In this document: in pieces, positions 57,703 to 64,000 of the stretch | Layout: every line of letters starts with the position of its first letter | Position numbering within the stretch: position 1 is the first letter of the stretch | Assembly (NCBI GenBank): GCA_016712315.1 | Contig: JADJRG010000029.1 | Span: forward strand, 1,054,001 to 1,118,000 | From: Nannocystis sp. | Lineage (GTDB): Bacteria; Myxococcota_A; Polyangia; Nannocystales; Nannocystaceae | Length of the DNA stretch: 64,000 nt | Reading direction: 5' to 3' | Translations under genes and position numbers: made by a program | The notes under the pieces: model-generated | Told to the model about the DNA's origin: nothing | The model's input: the letters and a program-made list of their open reading frames with translations, nothing else | Database searches by the model: none

Positions 57703-58606
57703 CTCCGCCGGTATGTCAAGCGGTAGTGGATGGGGGTCTTCAGGCGATCGCCCCCGACGTGGATCGTCACGGTGAGGCGGCCGCCGTCTTCGCTGAGGAC
57801 GAAGGTGTTGCGGGTGCTCCCGCGCTCGCCCTGGATGGTCTCGATCAGCGTCGACGGATCCTTGAGGCGATGGGTGATCTGGGCCGTGCCACCGTCGCGT
57901 TCGACCGTGACAGCGGGTCCATCAAGGACCGCCTGGACGGCCTGTCCGAGGCGCGTGATCGAGGTCGTGCCGCCAGCGTAGGCGATCGTGATCCGCGGGA
58001 TCGCGGGGTCACGCCCGAGAGCCTGCGCCGGGCGAGACTGCGAGAGAGCGGATCGAGCTCGGCGAGGGCGGCCTCTATCGCTTCGAGGGCGGCCTGCCGC
58101 TGGCTCTCCCCCCCGACGTAGGCGTAGTCGCCGATGAAGCGCTCGATCGGCGCGATCTCTGGGGCCTTGGGTACCCCGTCCGCCCGCGGCGGGGCGGGCT
58201 TCGTTGACGTCTCTGACTTCGTCGACCTCGTCGGCTTCACCGGCTTCGTCGAAGTGGCCGAGGCCGGCGCGAGCGTCGGGTCGGCGGGAGGATCGCCCGC
58301 GACATCGGACGCGCCCGTCGACGCGTCGGCCGACGCGTCCTCCCGAGCGACCGCGGCGTCGGCCCCCTCGGCCGCCTCTTCGGGTGCGATCGACGTGTCA
58401 GGATCCGGGGCCGGCTTCGGGGGATGTGCAACGTCCCCCGGCGCGACCTCTGGGCCCGAGGCAGGCGTCGTCGCGGCATCCGGCTCCGGAGCGCGCGTCG
58501 CCGCGTCCCCGTGGCACGCCGCGAGCGCGAGCCCTGTGACCAGGCCGAGCAGAGCCGGCGCCGCGACGGCGGTCTGCGGGCGGGAGCGGAGGAGACGCTG
58601 ATCCAT
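57699..58606 (-). pseudogene. Lipoprotein coupled to the TPR kinase, frameshifted
   Basis: From ATG 58606 the protein reads 'MDQRLLRSRPQTAVAAPALL', identical to the start of the copper monooxygenase, then 'TGLALAACHG' (lipobox), a Pro/Ala/Asp-rich linker and 'IERFIGDYAYVGGESQRQAA'. At about 58020-58040 sense moves to another frame: 'ALGRDPAIPRITIAYAGGTT', 'AVTVERDGGTAQITHRLKDP' and 'RLKTPIHYRLTYRRR', whose stop overlaps the kinase GTG. The intact gene would encode about 300 residues. The shift may be real or an error. Confidence 0.6.
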
Positions 58607-58733
58607 GTCGGCGAGTGTGAACTCGCCGGCCGGCGGCCTCCGTGAACCAATGTTTCGCCGCGGCGGCCGGCCTCGCCGCGTGTGTTAACTTTTATTTCGT
58701 CGCTGCGCGCTTCGGCGCGCCGCCGCAGCTCCC
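58542..58733 (-). repeat. Duplicated promoter/signal-peptide segment, copy B
   Basis: This is the inverted copy of 50359-50551. It carries the upstream region, start codon and first 22 codons of the lipoprotein gene on the minus strand. Differences from copy A are scattered single bases (for example aaataaaagttaacac versus aaacaaaagttaacgc). Confidence 0.88.
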
Positions 58734-58737
58734 GCTT

Positions 58738-58822
58738 CACCGCCCGGCGCCGCTGGCTGCTCGGGCGAGCGGCCGTGTTCGGTGTGCATCGCCTTCCGCG
58801 CGACCCGGGCCGCGCAGACGGA
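58738..58822 (-). pseudogene. Short Ser/Thr kinase relic
   Basis: The minus strand reads 'ARVARKAMHTEHGRSPEQPA', close to 'RRVALKAMHPEHGRSPEQ' of the fragment at 43890-44191, and continues 'APGGEA', which in that fragment lies some 30 residues further on. It is thus an internally deleted copy. It borders the duplicated segment. Confidence 0.5.
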
Positions 58823-59001
58823 GCGGGTCGACGGAGGCGGCGCAACCTGGCGGCCGCGGCGGCGACAACGGGCTGCTCACGCGAGCGCCCCCTCGCTCAC
58901 CAACACATCCCCTGCCCCTGTACTCGGCCCCTGGGGCCTGATTCTCGCGTTAGACCTGCGCCTATGTCCTCGACTGAGACAGCGTATGATCGTCACCGGG
59001 C

Positions 59002-62000
59002 ATGGGAGCGCTCTCCAACGACTCCATCATCGGCGCGACGCTCATGGACGGCGACGGTGCGGCCCCTGAGGTGGAGGGCGCCGCCCCCCCGGTCCGTGGC
59101 CATGCGATCGGTCGGTACCTGCTCATCTCTCAGCTCGGCGCTGGGGCGATGGGGATCGTCTACGCCGCCTACGACCCCGAGCTCGATCGAAAGGTCGCGC
59201 TCAAGCTGCTCAAGCACCACGGCGGCGACGTCGCTGCGTCTCGCAAGCGGCTCCAGCGCGAGGCGCAGGCGCTAGGGAGGCTCAACCACCTGAACGTCGT
59301 CTCCGTCCACGACGTCGGCGTCCACAAGGACCGCCTCTTCGTGGCGATGGAGTATGTCGCGGGGCAGACGCTCGGGTCGTGGATGGCGGCGGCCCAGGCG
59401 CTGCCTACCGCCACCGGGCGGCGCCCGAGCGCGGAGCCTGAGCGGGTCCTCCGGGCGAGGCCGTGGCGTGAGGTCCTGGACGTCTTTATGCAAGCCGGGC
59501 GCGGCCTCGCGGCGGCCCACGACGCGGGCCTCGTCCACCGCGACTTCAAACCCGAGAACGTGATGCTGAGCGCGGACGGGCGGGTGCGTGTCATGGACTT
59601 CGGCCTCGCCCGCGGCGACGTGGGCGAGGTGACCGCCGGCGGCGCGGCGGGCGAGGTGACGACGCCTGGTGCTCCCGTGCTCAGCGGCCTGACGCAGGTC
59701 GGGGCGATCATCGGCACGCCGGCGTACATGTCTCTCGAGCAATTCGAGGCCCGAGACGTCGACGCCCGCAGCGATCAGTTCAGCTTCTGCGTCGCCCTCT
59801 ACGAGGCGCTCTATGGCGAGCGCCCCTTCGCCGGCGACACCATCGCCGCGCTCACCGAGGCGCTCCGCACCGAGGCGATCCGCGAGGCGCCGCGCGGCAC
59901 CGTCGTCCCCAGCTGGGTGCGAGCGGTCGTCCTGCGCGGCCTCGCCCACGAGCCCGAGGCCCGCTTCGGATCGATGGAGGCGCTGCTCGACGCGCTCGCG
60001 GCCGACCCGGCGGCGCGGCGACGCCGACTCCTGCTCGGAGCGGGGCTCGCCTTGGCCATGGTTCTCAGCGCCTGGGGATCGTGACCCTCGTGATCCGGAT
60101 CGGTCAGAGCGAGTCGGTGATCGCCGAGCAGGCCGGCGAGATCGACGAGAAGAACGCCGCGCTGCGCGAGCAGCTCGCCGCCCAGACCCGGCTCTTGAGC
60201 GTCCAACGCGGCCTGCGGGCGAAAGCGCTCATCCCAGAGAACCGGGAGGCGGAGGCGCTCCTCCTCGGCATCCAGGCGGTCGGCGCCTACGCCCACTCGT
60301 GGACCGACGTCCCCCGAGAGGCGCTCGAGGGCCTGGAGCAGGTCCTCGCCCACGATACGGTCATCATCACCGACGAGCGCGTCCTCGAGGGCCACTCGGA
60401 CTATCTCACGGGGATCGCCTACGCGCCGGACGGCGAGCGCATCGTGACCGCGGGCTACGACGGGACCGCCAGGATCTGGGACGTCAACGCCGGCGCGCCG
60501 GTGGCCGTGCTCACCGGCAGCGAGGCGAAGCTCGTCGCGGTCGCCTTCTCACCCGACGGCGCGCGCGTGGCCGCCGCCGGTGCAGATCGCGTCGCCCGGA
60601 TCTGGGACGCCGCGACCGGCGAGGCGATCGCTCGCTGCGAGGGTCACACGGCGACGATCGTCCAGCTCGCGTTCTCGCCAGACGGTCGGCGGCTCGCGAC
60701 CGCGGGCCTCGATCGCGCCGCGAGGATCTGCGACGCCGCCACCGGAGCGCCCCTCGTCGCGCTCGAGGGCCACCGCGCGGACGGGATCATCGACGTCGCC
60801 TTCGCCCCCGACGGCGCGCGGGTCGCGACCGCGGGCCGCGACGCCACCGCCCGGATCTGGGACCCGACGACGGGGGCGTTGCTGGCGACGCTCGTCGGCC
60901 ACGGCGGCCCGATCAACGCGCTCGAGTTCTCGCCAGACGGCGCCCGCCTCGCGACCGCGAGCGAAGATCACGACGCGCGGACCTGGGATGTCGCCACGGG
61001 CGCGCTCGTCGCGGTCCTCGAGGGGGATGGCCAGCGCTTGATCGACCTCCGCTACGCGCCGGGGGGCGCGCGCCTGGTGACGAACGGCTGGAGTCGCAGC
61101 GCCCGCGTCTTCGATCCCGAGAGCGGCGCGCTCGTCCGCGAGCTCCAGGAGGTCATGGCGCCGGCATCTCGGCCCTCGCCTACTCGCCCGACGGCGAGCA
61201 GCTCGTGACGAGCAGCTACGACGGTTCGGTCGTGGTCTGGGATCTCGAGAGCGGCGCGCAGGTCGAGCGCTTGGTCGGGCACCAAGCGGACGTCTGGGGG
61301 ATCGCGTTCTCGCCGGATGGCCGCCAGGTCGCTACCGCTGGCGTCGACACGACGGCGCGCGTCTGGGAGCTCTTCTACCCGAGGTTCGCGGTGCGCGAAG
61401 GCCCCGAGCGCGACGTCCGGGCCGCGGACTTCTCCCCCGACGGCGCGCACCTCGTGACCGTCGACCACAGCCGCCAGGCGCGCCTTTGGCAGACGGAGGG
61501 CGTTCGACTCGTGGCCGCCCTGGGTGACGCTGACGGGGCCACCTTCGCCCCCGACGGACAGCATGTCGCCACCCTCAGCGACGGCGAGATTCACCTCTGG
61601 GATCCTCTCACAGGCGCCCCGCGAGCGACCCTGCCGGCTCCGGGCGCGCGCATGCTCTCCTACTCGCCGGATAGGGCCTTCCTCCACGCCGCGAGCGGCT
61701 CGTCCGGCGCGATGATCGAGGTCGAGTCCGGCGAGCGCGTGGAGTCCCCAGGGTTCGCCGACACCCAGTGGTGCTTCGCGCAGGGGGGGCGACGCTTCGC
61801 GAGCGTCGGGGAGGATCACGTCGTCCGGATCTGGGACCCGCGCACGGGAGCGCTGCTCGCCGCGCTCGATAAACTAGGCGCAGCAGAGCCGCGATACGTG
61901 AGGTGCTCGCCGGACGGCGACCGGATCGCGACGACCTCCAGCCAGGAGGAAGGCGTGCGCATCTGGGACGCCGAGACCTCTACGCTCGTCGCGACCTGCA

Positions 62001-62547
62001 ACAAGGGCCTAGGCGTCATACGAGGGCTCGCCTTCTCGCCGGACAGCGCTCGCCTGATGGCGACACACGACAGCCTGGGCGCCTATGTTTGGGAGCCTGA
62101 CACCTGCCGCCTCCTCGGCCGCTACGAGCCTGACGATCAGAACCCGAGGACAGGGAACGGGCTCTTCTCGCCCGACGAGGCCCGCATCGCCCTCATCAGC
62201 GATCGCGTCGTCCGGATCCTGCACGGCGAGACCTACGAGCTCCTGCAGGATCTCGACGGTCACGACGACACCGTCCGTCGGCTCTGGTTCTCCGCCGACG
62301 GCGCGCGGCTGACGACGTTGAGCGGGGAACGCTCCGCGAATGGGACGTCGAGCGCGGCGAGCTCATGAGCCGGGAGCGGATCGGCCTCGTCCGGGGCGAC
62401 GGGTCCATCGCTTGGCCCGGGCACCAGAGCGAGCTGACCCGGAGCGGCTGCGAGCGCCTGCGCATGCACGGCCGGGTCTACGAGGAGGCCCGCGCGATCT
62501 GTGCTCCGCGAGCCGGGGCCGGAACAGTCGCCTCCTGGCGGCGATGA
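59002..62547 (+). pseudogene. Ser/Thr protein kinase with WD40 propeller, three frameshifts
   Basis: The first frame (59002-60084) is a full kinase domain: 'QLGAGAMGIVYAAYDPELDR', 'VALKLLKHH', 'LVHRDFKPENVMLSADGRVR', 'VMDFGLARGD' and 'GTPAYMSLEQFEARD'. It stops in the middle of a membrane helix; shifting one base near 60070 restores '...LGIVTLVIRIGQ'. The second frame (60081-61208) has a coiled coil and WD40-type blades ('EGHSDYLTGIAYAPDGERIV', 'AFSPDGARVAAAGADRVARI'). A second shift near 61150 and a third near 62320 are needed to reach the natural stop at 62547. Repaired, the protein would have about 1,180 residues. The GTGA overlap at 60081-60084 could alternatively make the first two parts separate genes. 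Confidence 0.7.
60380..62330 (+). repeat. WD40 repeat array
   Basis: About 14 degenerate units of roughly 120 bp encode 'FSPDGxRxATAGxDxxARIWD' blades, enough for two seven-bladed propellers. The array crosses two of the frameshifts. Confidence 0.75.
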
Positions 62548-62644
62548 TGCCAGGGGCCGCTGATCCCCGCGATGTGGAGCGCTTTGAGGGTGGCGAGGGG
62601 CGTAGATCAGCGCCCCCTCCTCGCGCAACGCCCTCAGCGGCGCC

Positions 62645-62943
62645 TCAGGTCGCTGCGGTCACGCGACGGCGCAGCGACAGCAGCAGCCCCGCCACCCAGG
62701 GCGCGGCCCACAGGGCCGCCCACAGGGCGGCCCACGGCGCTTGCCCGTTCAGCGCCGCGAACATGCCCTGCACCCCCCAGTGCGGCGCGAAGGGCGTCAG
62801 CAGCCACGCCCAGCCGCCCAGGTCCATGAAGCCGACCACCGGCGCGCTGACCAGCACGAGCATCAGCCCCTTCATCGCGGCCATCGCCGCCAATTGATTC
62901 GACGCGGCCGCCCCGATCACCAGCCCGAAGAGCCGACCAGGCG
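62645..62943 (-). pseudogene. Membrane protein (ABC-2-type permease?) C-terminal fragment
   Basis: The minus frame reads 'RLFGLVIGAAASNQLAAMAA', 'LMLVLVSAPVVGFMDLGGWA' and 'APHWGVQGMFAALNG', then a hydrophobic helix with repeated Ala-Leu-Trp, and stops. This resembles the end of ABC-type export permeases. A stop sits just before the fragment in frame, so the rest of the gene is missing. Confidence 0.5.
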
Positions 62944-62989
62944 ATCAAACTCGGGGCGGTGATGCCGGCGAGATCGGGAACGCGCTGAA

Positions 62990-63195
62990 AGTGGGCCCAG
63001 GCGGTCTCTGGGGCACGCCGTCGGCGTCTCGGCCTGCATCGTCTGCACCTCCACCCTCGAGCTCGGCATCGCTTGCTCGCCGGTCGACCTTGGGCGGTGA
63101 TCCAGGTCCAGTACGGCGATCGTCACGTCATCGTGCAAGCCGCCCTCCGCGACGGCGGCCTGCGCAGCGCGAGCGGCCGTCTGGTCATCGGGCCC
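62990..63195 (-). pseudogene. PP2C/SpoIIE-type phosphatase C-terminal fragment
   Basis: The minus strand reads 'AAVAEGGLHDDVTIAVLDLD', the final Asp-Asp metal motif of PP2C-like phosphatases, and little more. It follows another fragment in a different frame at about 63195. Confidence 0.45.
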
Positions 63196-63405
63196 AAGAC
63201 CGAGCGCCGTGCGCGAGGGCCAGCGCGAGGAGCTGGTGGACGAGCACCGGCCAGGCGCGGTCGGTGAGCTCGACCGCCTCGACCCAGCGGGCGCGGGCGA
63301 GCTCGACGAGGGCGATGGCCTGCAGCACGCCCTCGTCGGTCTCGCAGAAGAAGGTCGTGTTGGCGACCTGGCCGGCGCGCCGGCCGGTTCGGCCCATGCG
63401 GCCGG
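63185..63405 (-). pseudogene. DEAD/DEAH helicase motif VI fragment, inverted
   Basis: The minus frame reads 'RMGRTGRRAGQVANTTFFCE' (helicase motif VI) and 'DEGVLQAIALVELARARWVE'. It begins exactly where the plus-strand helicase/exonuclease frame begins, so the two pieces face away from each other. Confidence 0.6.
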
Positions 63406-64000
63406 ATCAACGCGACCCTGCGCTACGCGCTCGAGGCGATCAGCCCCGGCTGGAAGATCATCCCCGACAACTTCATGCTCAAGATCCGCGGCGAGGTCGA
63501 CCTCGCCCGCTTCCGCCTCGCCAAGGAGCAGCTAGAGGACCCCGAATTCTGGGCCAACGACGCGATCTGGCAGGCTATCGCCGCCTCGCTGCCCAACTAC
63601 CGCCTCAGCAAGTTCCAGCCGCTGATGCCCCCGTGGATCGAGCGCGAGGTCGTCGCCGACTACCTGCTCGACGTCGGCGGCGCGCTACGATGGATGACCT
63701 GCGCCCCCACGCCCGGCCTCCAGCGCGTGCCCCGAGGCGCCCAGCGAGCCCCCGCGGACGAGATCGCCGCCGCCGCCGCCGCCCCCCCGCCCGCCGAGGA
63801 CACCCCGCCGCGGCTGCCCACGCTGCCTGTTCGCTGGATCGACAGCGACACCCAGCCCGCGACGCCTGCGACAAGCTCCGCCAGGAGGACGCCGTCGCCC
63901 TCGACGTCGAGACCACCCTCTACACCCGCCGCCTCTGCCTCGTACAGCTCGGCACCCGCGAAGAGATCTTCATCATCGACGCCTTCCAGATCACCGAGTT
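63402..64000 (+). pseudogene. Helicase C-terminal part joined to a 3'-5' exonuclease domain, partial and frameshifted
   Basis: Plus-strand coding text starts abruptly as 'RINATLRYALEAISPGWKII', then 'FRLAKEQLEDPEFWANDAIW' and 'FQPLMPPWIEREVVADYLLD', which I take for the region after the helicase core. A Pro/Ala linker leads to 'RWIDSDTQ'. At about 63855-63862 the sense moves to another frame: 'LRQEDAVALDVETTLYTRRL' and 'CLVQLGTREEIFIIDAF', exonuclease motif I (DxE) of RNase D-like enzymes. The frame runs off the window end. No start is present; the upstream part of the gene appears inverted or lost. Confidence 0.55.

Overview
The window looks like a chromosomal piece of a high-GC myxobacterium, most probably Myxococcota of the Nannocystis/Polyangia type. 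I infer this from the GC-rich third codon positions, several Ser/Thr kinases fused to TPR or WD40 repeats, a Cys-rich 'CGDGVVDPGEACDDGN' lipoprotein, geosmin synthase, hydroxysqualene synthase and many lipoproteins. No rRNA, tRNA or CRISPR array was found.

Region 1 (1-10855) is the most striking part. The C-terminal end of a family 2 encapsulin shell gene is followed by six genes: a four-domain terpene synthase of about 1,540 residues, a thymidylate-synthase-like CMP hydroxymethylase (MilA/BcmA type), a SAM methyltransferase, a MilB/BcmB-type nucleotide N-glycosidase, a ThiD pyrimidine kinase and a two-domain geosmin synthase. Every junction from the four-domain synthase onward is a 4-base ATGA overlap, so these six genes are almost certainly co-translated. 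The four middle genes match the set expected for bacimethrin-like (thiamin antivitamin) pyrimidine chemistry. Both terpene synthases carry repeated GPTGxGTxAxR peptides after their cyclase domains. The apparent system is an encapsulin-associated terpene synthase operon with a pyrimidine/antivitamin pathway built in.

Region 2 (10976-17230) holds an MscS-type channel, HpnC, a Cys-rich lipoprotein whose start is interrupted by TGA, and decayed remnants (a TPR C-terminus, an unknown lower-GC ORF, an antitoxin-like gene and a nucleotidyltransferase tail).

Region 3 (about 17401-33659) is a complete class 1 DISARM anti-phage operon: drmD, drmMI, two extra genes (the second DUF1828/DUF1829-like), drmA, drmB and drmC.

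Region 4 (33786-40164) contains a MACPF-like lipoprotein divergent from a small Cys-rich lipoprotein, a kinase / ECF sigma factor / kinase trio, and a 49-residue Asn-rich protein.

Region 5 (about 40165-48165) is a mosaic of gene fragments around a tyrosine recombinase: IS91 transposase tail, RsmB tail, TPR piece, kinase N-terminus, truncated Sel1-like gene, a 47-residue N-terminal fragment and a DHFR/RibD-like piece. One intact lipoprotein lies among them.

Region 6 (48219-62547) has an OmpR/HK two-component pair divergent from a frameshifted copper monooxygenase gene, a DJ-1/PfpI protein, a DUF4345-MBL fusion, a kinase-TPR protein translationally coupled to a frameshifted lipoprotein, and a kinase-WD40 gene with three frameshifts. 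A roughly 193-bp promoter-plus-signal-peptide segment occurs twice in inverted orientation (50359-50551 and 58542-58733). Region 7 (62645-64000) is another fragment mosaic, ending in a helicase/3'-5' exonuclease gene broken by an apparent inversion. The many frameshifts and fragments outside the intact operons could be real decay or assembly error, and sequence alone cannot separate these.
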